Positions 8,150 through 15,962 of a stretch of 64,000 nt of DNA are shown one piece after another. A model generated the notes under the pieces. The model worked only from the letters and a program-made list of their open reading frames with translations, had not been told where the DNA came from and searched no databases. Each line of letters starts with the position of its first letter. Position 1 is the first letter of the stretch. The position numbers and the translations under genes are program-made. This DNA is from SZUA-430 sp040080835 (GTDB lineage Bacteria > Pseudomonadota > Alphaproteobacteria > Micropepsales > Micropepsaceae): the NCBI GenBank assembly GCA_040080835.1, contig JBEBHP010000005.1:124001-188000 (forward strand). The letters run 5' to 3'.

Positions 8150-9751
8150 ATGGACGATGAAAGTGAAGGAATCGAGCAGACTGCCGGCCAGGAGGAGGCG
8201 TCCTTTCAAGATGGCAAGCGCTCACGAGGCAAAACAGAACAAGGGAAACAACACGTGACCTCTCAAGAAGCAAAACATAACGGTGGTGAGCAATTCGAAC
8301 AGGTTTGGCAGCGCGTTCGCGAGCGCCTGAAGATTGAACTGGGTCCTCAGCGGTTTCAGTACTGGATTGACCCCCTTCGCCTTACGTCCGCAGAAAATGG
8401 CCGAGTTGTCATCTCTTGCAACAGCCGGTTTGAGCGCGACAAGGTCGTTGAGAGCCATGGCGAGCGCATCGCCAACATGATCGCGGAAATTGCTCCCGGC
8501 TTTGGTGAGGTTGATTTCGTCGTTGAAGTGCGTCCGCGCGTTGTCCCAGCGACGTCTGGTGCGAGTTCGCGGCTGGCCACTTCTGACGGTGCGGGTGCCG
8601 CCGTATTCGAGCCTTCGCTTGCCGAGGGTTCGTCGCCTCTCAATGCGTCTTATACATTTGAGTCATTTGTGACCGGCCGCTCCAACCAGATTGCATTCCA
8701 GGAAGCGCGGCGGGTGGCAGAGAGCGACGTTCCAGTCGCAAACCCGCTGTTCTTCTTTGGGCCGACGGGTCTGGGCAAGAGCCACCTGATGCATGCGATT
8801 GCGCGTCAGAAGCTGTTGCGAAATCCTGCTCTGAGGGTGTTGCTGATTTCTGCCGAAAACTTCATGCGACTTTTCATTACGGCGATCAAGGCGAACGACA
8901 CTCTTTCATTCAAGAACCAGGTTCGTAACGTTGACGTGCTGATCGTGGACGATCTTCATTTCATCCTCGGCAAGGAAGCGACACAGGAAGAGCTTTTTGC
9001 AGCATTTGACTGGCTTAGCGATCATCAGAAGCAAATCATCGTGTCTGCTGACCGTTCACCTTCGCTGTTCGAAAACATTTCGGACCGTGCACGCTCGCGC
9101 CTGATCAAGGGAAGCTCGATCGAAATCGCGCCGACGGATTTTGAATTGCGTCTTGCCATTCTGGAGTCGAAAGCCCGCCTTGTTTCGCGTGAGCGTCCGG
9201 GCTTTGCCCTCAACACCGAGGCGGCGCACTTCATGGCCCAGCGCATTGCGACCAACACCAGAGAGCTTGAAGGGGCGCTGATGCGTGTCGTGACCCAGAG
9301 CGGGGATGGTGCCCGACCCATCTCGATGGAAAACCTGAATGTGTGGCTGGCTGATTTCCTGCGCGCCTACGACCGTCGCGTCACCATCGAAGAAATCAAG
9401 AAAAAGGTTGCTGAGCACTATGCACTGAAGGTTCAGGACCTCGAGTCTCCGAACCGATCACGCTGCATCGTGCGGCCGCGCCAGATTGCGATGTATCTCG
9501 CACGTCTGCTGACGCCGCGCTCCTACCCGGAGATTGGTCGCAGATTTGGCAACCGGGATCATACCACCGTCATGCATGCGGTGGAGACAATCCAGCGTCT
9601 GACGGGTAATGATCCTTCGTTCGCCGAAGAGGTCGAACAGCTTCGATTGTCGATCCGGAATTGGCCGGTTGAGGGTATATCCTCAGTTCAGCGACCCGGC
9701 ACCGGCACCGAGGGCGATGTCTCTCAGGGTTGCGGTTTGAAAACACAATAA
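8150..9751 (+). CDS. dnaA: Chromosomal replication initiator protein DnaA
   Basis: AAA+ initiator of chromosome replication, 533 aa from the ATG at 8150, which has an excellent GAGGAGGGG ribosome binding site at 8132-8140. A GTG at 8255 would give a more usual ~500 aa protein. Domain I follows a polar N-terminal extension (FEQVWQRVRERLKIELG, residues ~49-65). The AAA+ domain has Walker A GPTGLGKS (~204-211) and Walker B VLIVDDLHFI (~263). Domain IV carries the DnaA-box-binding signature RDHTTVMHA (~470). It heads dnaA-dnaN-recF-gyrB. The acidic/polar first ~45 residues are longer than in most DnaA proteins. Confidence 0.97.
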   Translation: MDDESEGIEQTAGQEEASFQDGKRSRGKTEQGKQHVTSQEAKHNGGEQFEQVWQRVRERLKIELGPQRFQYWIDPLRLTSAENGRVVISCNSRFERDKVVESHGERIANMIAEIAPGFGEVDFVVEVRPRVVPATSGASSRLATSDGAGAAVFEPSLAEGSSPLNASYTFESFVTGRSNQIAFQEARRVAESDVPVANPLFFFGPTGLGKSHLMHAIARQKLLRNPALRVLLISAENFMRLFITAIKANDTLSFKNQVRNVDVLIVDDLHFILGKEATQEELFAAFDWLSDHQKQIIVSADRSPSLFENISDRARSRLIKGSSIEIAPTDFELRLAILESKARLVSRERPGFALNTEAAHFMAQRIATNTRELEGALMRVVTQSGDGARPISMENLNVWLADFLRAYDRRVTIEEIKKKVAEHYALKVQDLESPNRSRCIVRPRQIAMYLARLLTPRSYPEIGRRFGNRDHTTVMHAVETIQRLTGNDPSFAEEVEQLRLSIRNWPVEGISSVQRPGTGTEGDVSQGCGLKTQ

Positions 9752-9780
9752 AATCAATATCTTAGTTGGTTGCTGCTTGC

Positions 9781-9816
9781 GGCGTCTCAGGGACGATTAT
9801 TGTTCCTTGAGGCGCC
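9781..9816 (+). terminator. Strong imperfect hairpin between dnaA and dnaN
   Basis: GGCGTCTCAGGGAC (9781-9794) can pair with GTTCCTTGAGGCGCC (9802-9816) around a 7-nt loop, using two G-U pairs and one bulged T. No run of T follows, so it may be a processing or attenuation hairpin rather than a Rho-independent terminator. Confidence 0.4.
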
Positions 9817-9939
9817 GTCTGCAGTTATATTGACCGTTCGCTGCGCTGCGCAGGCCGCATCTGACCTTGCGTGGTCGGGGGCTGATGTCCGGCGCCGCAC
9901 TCTCTTCGTTTTCCGTTTCATGAAAATCCGGATTTGGTA

Positions 9940-11058
9940 ATGCGAATAACAATCGAACGGGCAAGTTTTCTCAAATCGCTGAACCACGTGCAGAGCGTCG
10001 TCGAGCGCCGCAACACCATTCCGATCCTGTCGAATGTGCTGCTGCATGCTGACAAAGGCAAACTCTCGCTGACCGCGACTGACCTCGATATCGAGGTTGT
10101 TGAAACGGTTGCCGCGGATGTTGTACGCGCTGGCGCAACGACTGCTTCCGCGCACACGCTCTATGACATCGTGCGCAAATTGCCTGATGGCGCGCAGGTG
10201 CAGCTGGACTTTGGTGAAGCCGACGGGCGCCTTACCCTATCAGCCGGTCGCTCACGATTTCAATTGCAGGCCTTGCCGAAGGACGATTTTCCAGCGATGT
10301 CGGCAGGTCAGCTGCCGCACAAGTTTTCGCTGACAACGCCAGAGCTTGTTTCCCTGATCGACAAGACGCGATTTGCCGTTTCCACGGAGGAGACGCGTTA
10401 CTACCTGAACGGAATTTACCTGCACGCGCAGACTGAGAAGGGGAAGACGCTTCTGAAGGCGGTCGCAACTGATGGTCACAGGCTTGCCAGATTCGAACTG
10501 CCCGCTCCAAAGGGCGCGTCGGAAATTCCCGGGATCATTATTCCACGCAAGACAATCAACGAACTTCGCAAGCTTCTCGAAGATTCTGAATCCAAGGTCG
10601 AGGTTTCGGTCTCTGACACCAAGATCCGGTTTACGCTGGGCTCGCTCACCCTGACGTCGAAGCTCATTGATGGAACTTTTCCAGAGTATCAGCGCGTCAT
10701 TCCGTCCGGCAATGACAAGATCCTGGAAGTTGTTCGCGATGAACTGAAGGACGCAGTGGACCGCGTCTCCACGGTTTCGAGCGAAAAGTCGCGCGCTGTC
10801 AGGCTCAATCTCGAAAAAGGAAAGCTGCTGCTGAGCGTTGTGAGCCCGGAAGCGGGAACGGCGACGGAAGAACTTGTGATTGATTACCAGTACGCGCCGA
10901 TCGAGATCGGGTTCAATGCGCGCTACATCATGGATATTCTTGAGCGCATTGAAGGCACGAAGGCGACATTCCTGTTTTCAGATGCAGGTTCGCCGACGCT
11001 GGTTCGGGAAAGTGATGGCGATGCGGCATTGTATGTACTCATGCCGATGCGCGTTTGA
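9940..11058 (+). CDS. dnaN: DNA polymerase III beta subunit (sliding clamp)
   Basis: Ring-shaped processivity clamp loaded on primed DNA, 372 aa. It begins MRITIERASFLKSLNHVQSV; the ATG at 9940 is preferred over a TTG two codons upstream. Typical landmarks are the three-fold repeated clamp architecture, RNTIPILSNVLL in the first domain, TDGHRLARFELP in the middle, and the C-terminal VLMPMRV, where family members end with the PMR(V/L) strand. It lies 188 bp after dnaA, with a hairpin in the gap, and 22 bp before recF. Confidence 0.98.
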   Translation: MRITIERASFLKSLNHVQSVVERRNTIPILSNVLLHADKGKLSLTATDLDIEVVETVAADVVRAGATTASAHTLYDIVRKLPDGAQVQLDFGEADGRLTLSAGRSRFQLQALPKDDFPAMSAGQLPHKFSLTTPELVSLIDKTRFAVSTEETRYYLNGIYLHAQTEKGKTLLKAVATDGHRLARFELPAPKGASEIPGIIIPRKTINELRKLLEDSESKVEVSVSDTKIRFTLGSLTLTSKLIDGTFPEYQRVIPSGNDKILEVVRDELKDAVDRVSTVSSEKSRAVRLNLEKGKLLLSVVSPEAGTATEELVIDYQYAPIEIGFNARYIMDILERIEGTKATFLFSDAGSPTLVRESDGDAALYVLMPMRV

Positions 11059-11080
11059 GGGTTGAAGGGCTGCCGTTTCG

Positions 11081-12265
11081 ATGAGTTCTTGCGAGCCTTT
11101 GGCGGAGTTGCCATCGCGTGTTTCCACGCGCGTGGCCGTCACGCGGCTGATGCTTACCAATTTCCGCTCCTATGGCATGCTGGATGTGCGCACTGATGGT
11201 TCGCATGTCGTGCTTGTTGGTCCTAACGGCGCCGGGAAAACCAACGTCCTTGAGGCCCTGTCCATGTTTGCACCCGGACGCGGTCTTCGTGGCGCGCGCC
11301 TCAGCGAGTTGTCCCGGTCGATCCCCGGGGGCAGCAACGACCGACCGTGGGCCATATCGGCGACGCTGTCGTCAGGGCATGACGAAACGCAGATCGGCGT
11401 TGGATACCTGCCGGGCAACCAGGAAACGGGTGTACCCAAGAGGACAGTTCGCAGGGACGGTGTTCCGGTGAGCAATGTTGTGCAGCTGGCCGAGCACATC
11501 AGGCTGATCTGGCTATCGCCAGCGATGGACAGAATATTTGTCGAGGGCGTTTCCGAGCGTCGACGGTTTCTTGATCGACTGATCGCAAGTTTTGATCCGC
11601 TGCATGCGCGGCGGTGGAGCCAGTTTGAAACTGCGATGCGGGAACGTATCGGCGCCTTGCGTGCCAATGGAGCCAAAGGCTGGCTTCGCGCCCTTGAGCG
11701 CACAATGGCTGAAACAGGTGTGGCAGTTGCGGCATCTCGGCTTACGGGCGTGCAACAACTGGTTCGCGCGATGGATGAGCAGGGCTCGTCCAACTTTCCG
11801 AGGGCCAATCTTGCGCTGGCTGGATTTATCGAGAACGCGCTCGGCTCGCGTCCGGCCGTTGATATCGAAGACGAGTTTACAGACCGGCTTGAACAAACGC
11901 GCGACAGAGATTTTGAATCCGGCCGCACGTCGATTGGGCCGCACGCGACAGATTTTCTGGTCAGTCACCGGGAGAAGGGCAGGACCGCCGACATGTGCTC
12001 GACTGGTGAGCAAAAGGCGCTGCTTATCCGTCTGATGCTTGCGTGCGCGTCACTCCCTGCGCCTGGTGCGCCTGACAGGCCCGTGCTGTTGCTGGATGAA
12101 GTTGCAGCGCATCTGGATGACATGCGCAGGCGAGCGCTTTTTGACGAGATTGAGGGCCTGCAGGTGCAGGCGTGGATGACAGGCACGGATGCGGTCGCCT
12201 TTGCGGGCCTTGAAGGCCGGGCGCAGTTCAGACGGGTCGCAGATGGCCAGATAAGGCCGATGTGA
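11081..12265 (+). CDS. recF: DNA replication and repair protein RecF
   Basis: SMC-like ATPase that loads RecA at gaps with RecO and RecR, 394 aa. LMLTNFRSYGMLDV is the RecF opening and GPNGAGKTNVLEAL is Walker A (residues ~46-59). The signature region is STGEQKALLIRLMLA, and Walker B is PVLLLDEVAAHLDD near residue 340. A ~20-residue N-terminal extension precedes the usual start; a later ATG at 11150 (MLTNFRSYG) is possible but too short. The end overlaps the GTG candidate start of gyrB by 4 bp, so the two are probably coupled. Confidence 0.96.
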   Translation: MSSCEPLAELPSRVSTRVAVTRLMLTNFRSYGMLDVRTDGSHVVLVGPNGAGKTNVLEALSMFAPGRGLRGARLSELSRSIPGGSNDRPWAISATLSSGHDETQIGVGYLPGNQETGVPKRTVRRDGVPVSNVVQLAEHIRLIWLSPAMDRIFVEGVSERRRFLDRLIASFDPLHARRWSQFETAMRERIGALRANGAKGWLRALERTMAETGVAVAASRLTGVQQLVRAMDEQGSSNFPRANLALAGFIENALGSRPAVDIEDEFTDRLEQTRDRDFESGRTSIGPHATDFLVSHREKGRTADMCSTGEQKALLIRLMLACASLPAPGAPDRPVLLLDEVAAHLDDMRRRALFDEIEGLQVQAWMTGTDAVAFAGLEGRAQFRRVADGQIRPM

Positions 12266-12291
12266 ATGATGATTGGGATTTGGATCAAGTC

Positions 12292-14712
12292 ATGACAGAC
12301 GAAAACAACAAGAGCGTCGAAACCTATGATGCCGACAGCATCAAAGTGCTTAAGGGACTGGACGCCGTTCGCAAGCGACCTGGCATGTATATTGGAGACA
12401 CCGACGATGGCTCGGGCCTGCATCACATGGTCTACGAAGTCGTCGACAATGCGATTGACGAGACTCTTGCGGGTCATGCAACGGAAGTAAATGTCCGGCT
12501 CAATCCGGACGGCTCGTGCACGGTATCGGACAACGGGCGTGGCATTCCCACGAACATACATTCATCGGAAGGCGTCTCAGCGGCAGAGGTCATCATGACC
12601 CAGCTGCACGCTGGCGGAAAATTTGACCAGAATTCGTACAAGGTTTCAGGCGGACTTCACGGCGTGGGCGTTTCCGTCGTGAACGCGCTTTCCGAATGGC
12701 TTGATCTTCGTATCTGGCGCGAAGACAAGGAACACTACATGCGGTTCCGCTTGGGTGAGCCCGTATCGCCACTTGCCGTGGCGGGCCCTGCCGATGGCAA
12801 ACGCGGTACCGAAGTCACGTTCCTTCCATCGTCGACGATTTTCACAAAGACCGAATTCGATTTTGTCACGCTTGAGCACAGACTGCGCGAACTCGCGTTC
12901 CTGAATTCTGGCGTGACGATCAAGTTCCAGGACCTGCGCGGCGTCGAGCACAAGGAGATTCAACTGCATTATGATGGTGGCGTTGAGGCTTTTGTCCAGT
13001 ATCTGGATCGTACCAAGACAGCACGGTTCAGCAAGCCCATCACCTTCAAGGCTGAGAGGGACGGCGTCACCGTTGAAGCCGCGCTGTGGTGGAACGACAG
13101 CTACCATGAAAACATGCTCTGCTTCACCAACAACATCCCGCAGCGGGATGGTGGAACCCATCTTGCCGGTTTTCGTGGCGCGCTGACGCGTGTAGTCAAC
13201 GGTTACGCCAATGATAGCGGCCTGGCCAAGAAGGAAAAGGTTTCCCTGACTGGTGATGATTGCCGTGAAGGGCTGACCTGCGTCCTGTCGGTCAAAGTGC
13301 CGGATCCGAAATTCTCGTCGCAAACAAAAGACAAACTCGTCTCCTCGGAAGTGCGTCCGGTGGTCGAAGGCGTTGTGAACGAACAATTGTCGACATGGCT
13401 TGAAGAACATCCCGCTGAAGCAAAGGCTGTTGTTGCGAAAGTGGTTGAAGCCGCGACGGCACGTGAGGCCGCTCGCAAGGCGCGTGAATTGACGCGCCGC
13501 AAGAGTGCGTTCGACATGTCGTCACTTCCCGGCAAACTTGCCGACTGCCAGGAGCGCGATCCGGCCAAGTCGGAGATCTTTATCGTCGAGGGTGACTCTG
13601 CAGGCGGATCCGCAAAGCAAGGCCGCAATCGCTTGAACCAGGCGGTGCTTCCGTTGCGCGGCAAAATCCTGAATGTTGAACGCGCGCGCCTCGACAAGAT
13701 GCTGTCGTCAGGCGAAATCGCCACACTGATCACGGCTCTTGGCACGGGAATTAGTGAAGAATTTGCACCTGACAAACTGCGCTACCACAAGATCATCATC
13801 ATGACTGATGCCGATGTCGACGGCGCCCATATTCGCACATTGCTGCTGACCTTCTTTTATCGACAGATGCCGACGCTGATTGAACGCGGGCACATCTATA
13901 TTGCGCAACCTCCGCTTTACAAGGTGACGCGCGGCAAGTCCGAGCGCTATCTCAAGGACCAGCGCGAATTTGAAATATTCGTCATGGCGGAAGGCATTCG
14001 TGATGCCGTCCTGACACTCTCGTCCGGCGAGCAGCTTGCCGGACCTGATCTTGGTGTTGCTGCCGAATTTGCACGAACCGTGAAGTCATCCATTCAGAGC
14101 CTGTCATCAAAGTATCCGAGTTTCCTTGTGGAGCAGGCTGCCATTCTTGGTGCGCTCAACGCGGATACCCTGTCTGATCCAGCCAAAGCAGAATCTACGG
14201 CGCAGGCGGTTGCGCAGCGCCTCGATGCGATTGCAGGCGAACTGGAGCGTGGCTGGACGGGGCGCGTGTCCGATGGCGCGATTGTGTTCGAGCGCCAGGT
14301 GCGCGGCGTTGCTGAAGAAGTCGTCATCGATTCCGCCCTCGTCGCTTCCGCTGAAGCCCGCAGGCTTGACCGCTGGTCGAAGGAGCTGTTCGGGAGCTAT
14401 CAAAATGCGGCACAGATTTCGCGGGGCGATGACAGCAAACCTGTCCGCGGGCCTAACGAGCTTGTCGATGCCATTCTTGCCTGGGGCCAGAAGGGTCTGA
14501 CGCTTCAGCGCTACAAAGGTCTGGGCGAGATGAATCCCGAGCAGCTTTGGGAGACGACGCTTGATGAAAATGTTCGCTCACTTCTGCAGGTCAGAGTATC
14601 GCATGCTGATACCGCCGATGACATATTCTCAAAGCTGATGGGCGACGTCGTCGAACCGCGCCGCGAGTTCATTCAGGAGAATGCACTGGCTGTTGCGAAC
14701 CTGGATATCTAG
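12292..14712 (+). CDS. gyrB: DNA gyrase subunit B
   Basis: ATPase subunit of the type II topoisomerase that introduces negative supercoils, 806 aa from the ATG at 12292. A GTG at 12262 overlapping the recF stop would add ten residues. Visible parts: VLKGLDAVRKRPGMYIGDT and the GHKL ATP site (VVDNAIDE, DNGRGIPT, GGLHGVG). The TOPRIM domain has EGDSAGGSAKQGRNR (~residue 432) and MTDADVDGAHIRTLLL. The C-terminal RYKGLGEMNPEQLWETT is the conserved gyrase tail. Full length, with no unusual insertion beyond that seen in Gram-negative GyrB. Confidence 0.98.
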   Translation: MTDENNKSVETYDADSIKVLKGLDAVRKRPGMYIGDTDDGSGLHHMVYEVVDNAIDETLAGHATEVNVRLNPDGSCTVSDNGRGIPTNIHSSEGVSAAEVIMTQLHAGGKFDQNSYKVSGGLHGVGVSVVNALSEWLDLRIWREDKEHYMRFRLGEPVSPLAVAGPADGKRGTEVTFLPSSTIFTKTEFDFVTLEHRLRELAFLNSGVTIKFQDLRGVEHKEIQLHYDGGVEAFVQYLDRTKTARFSKPITFKAERDGVTVEAALWWNDSYHENMLCFTNNIPQRDGGTHLAGFRGALTRVVNGYANDSGLAKKEKVSLTGDDCREGLTCVLSVKVPDPKFSSQTKDKLVSSEVRPVVEGVVNEQLSTWLEEHPAEAKAVVAKVVEAATAREAARKARELTRRKSAFDMSSLPGKLADCQERDPAKSEIFIVEGDSAGGSAKQGRNRLNQAVLPLRGKILNVERARLDKMLSSGEIATLITALGTGISEEFAPDKLRYHKIIIMTDADVDGAHIRTLLLTFFYRQMPTLIERGHIYIAQPPLYKVTRGKSERYLKDQREFEIFVMAEGIRDAVLTLSSGEQLAGPDLGVAAEFARTVKSSIQSLSSKYPSFLVEQAAILGALNADTLSDPAKAESTAQAVAQRLDAIAGELERGWTGRVSDGAIVFERQVRGVAEEVVIDSALVASAEARRLDRWSKELFGSYQNAAQISRGDDSKPVRGPNELVDAILAWGQKGLTLQRYKGLGEMNPEQLWETTLDENVRSLLQVRVSHADTADDIFSKLMGDVVEPRREFIQENALAVANLDI

Positions 14713-14731
14713 TCGGGAGAGCTCATTTGCG

Positions 14732-15403
14732 ATGAATGTTTCCGAGGCACTTAACACGCGGCTGACAGCCCGCGCCTTTCTGGACAGACCGGTTTCCGGC
14801 GGTACCCTACGTCAAATCCTTGAGGGCGCGAAGCGCGCGCCATCGGGCGGCAATCTGCAGCCCTGGCATGTCTGGGTGCTGGGTGGAGACGAGATGGTGC
14901 GCTTCAAGGCAATGATGCGCGAGAAGATATCTGCCAGCCCGAGAGGGGAGGGTACGGAGTACAAAATCTATCCGCCTGACCTGACTGAGCCTTACAAGTC
15001 GCGCCGCTTCAAAGTCGGAGAAGACATGTACGCCACGATCGGCGTCACCCGGGAAGACAAACTGGGTCGTTTGATGCAGTTTGCCCGAAACTTCGAGTTT
15101 TTTGGCGCGCCTTGCGCCATGTTCTTTGCAATCGACCGGCAAATGCAGCAGGGGCAATGGGCAGATCTTGGCATGTTCATGCAATCAATCATGCTGCTCG
15201 CCCGGGAACACGGGCTGCATACGGCGTCGCAAGAGGCTTGGGCGATCTGGCACAAGACGTTGGGAGAGTATCTCGAAATTCCGCCAAACCTGATGCTGTT
15301 TTGCGGAATGGCGGTTGGATATCTTGATGAGAAGGCGCCGATCAACGGCTTGCGCAGCGATCGCGCGCCACTCGACGAATTCGTGACATTCAAGGGGCTT
15401 TAG
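14732..15403 (+). CDS. Nitroreductase family protein
   Basis: FMN-dependent nitroreductase-fold oxidoreductase, 223 aa from the ATG at 14732, preceded by CGGGAGA. The FMN-binding segments are RLTARAFLDRPV and RAPSGGNLQPWHVWVL near the N-terminus, and the C-terminal GYLDEKAPINGLRSDRAPL loop closes the fold. The substrate is unknown; such enzymes reduce nitroaromatics, quinones or flavins using NAD(P)H. It starts 19 bp after gyrB, and its last 14 bp overlap the 3' end of the convergent TerB-like gene. Confidence 0.9.
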   Translation: MNVSEALNTRLTARAFLDRPVSGGTLRQILEGAKRAPSGGNLQPWHVWVLGGDEMVRFKAMMREKISASPRGEGTEYKIYPPDLTEPYKSRRFKVGEDMYATIGVTREDKLGRLMQFARNFEFFGAPCAMFFAIDRQMQQGQWADLGMFMQSIMLLAREHGLHTASQEAWAIWHKTLGEYLEIPPNLMLFCGMAVGYLDEKAPINGLRSDRAPLDEFVTFKGL

Positions 15404-15839
15404 CGGCAGCCCTGCAGCGCGCGGCGTCCGCTTCGGATATTCCGAGTTCCTTGCCGACGCGATCCAGCAACATGCTTTCAAGGCGATGCAGCTGGCCGTC
15501 GGCCATGGCTACCTCCCACAGCTTCTCCAGGATCTCGATCTTTTCCGGCATCATGTAGCCACGATTGATTGCCTGGCAGAACACCCAGTCGTCATAGGTG
15601 TTGGCTTGCCGAACTTCTGCCAGCGCATGAAGCGTGCGGGCCTGCTCTGGCGGCAGGTGAAGGGCGTCACGCAGCAACCTGATCACGGTTCCCTGTTCGA
15701 CGGCATCATAGTGGCCGTCAAGGCGAGAAGCCTCGACCAGCAATGCTGCCACAGCGACCTGCTTTCGGTCGAATGGATAAGGATTGGCCGCGTTAATTTC
15801 CATGCGGGTTTCGAGATAGGAAACTATTTTCTCAAACAT
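15390..15839 (-). CDS. TerB-family (tellurite-resistance-like) protein
   Basis: A 149-aa alpha-helical cytosolic protein resembling the TerB/DjlA N-terminal family. The two-fold pattern VAVAALLVEASRLDGHYDAVEQ and EKLWEVAMADGQLHRLESML carries acidic residues, the expected metal/helix-repeat signature of TerB. Function is unknown; members occur in stress and metal-response contexts, but no ter cluster is beside it. Its 3' end overlaps the nitroreductase gene by 14 bp on the opposite strand. Confidence 0.8.
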   Translation of the reverse strand: MFEKIVSYLETRMEINAANPYPFDRKQVAVAALLVEASRLDGHYDAVEQGTVIRLLRDALHLPPEQARTLHALAEVRQANTYDDWVFCQAINRGYMMPEKIEILEKLWEVAMADGQLHRLESMLLDRVGKELGISEADAARCRAAAKAP

Positions 15840-15891
15840 GGGCTTGGGGGCTCCTTGTTGCGACAGTTGTTTTTGACACCGGCAAGGCCAA

Positions 15892-15929
15892 ATGAAAAGG
15901 GCCGGAAGGATAACCCCCGGCCCTTTCCA
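15892..15929 (-). terminator. Intrinsic terminator of the RND exporter gene
   Basis: AAAGGGCCGG (15896-15905) and CCGGCCCTTT (15917-15926) form a 10-bp perfect stem around an 11-nt loop, with a short T-tract on the minus strand (AAAA at 15895-15898 of the plus strand). It lies just past the exporter stop codon at 15963 and before the TerB-like gene. Confidence 0.75.
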
Positions 15930-15962
15930 AATTCACAATGATTGTCCAGGCATAGCCTCGAC

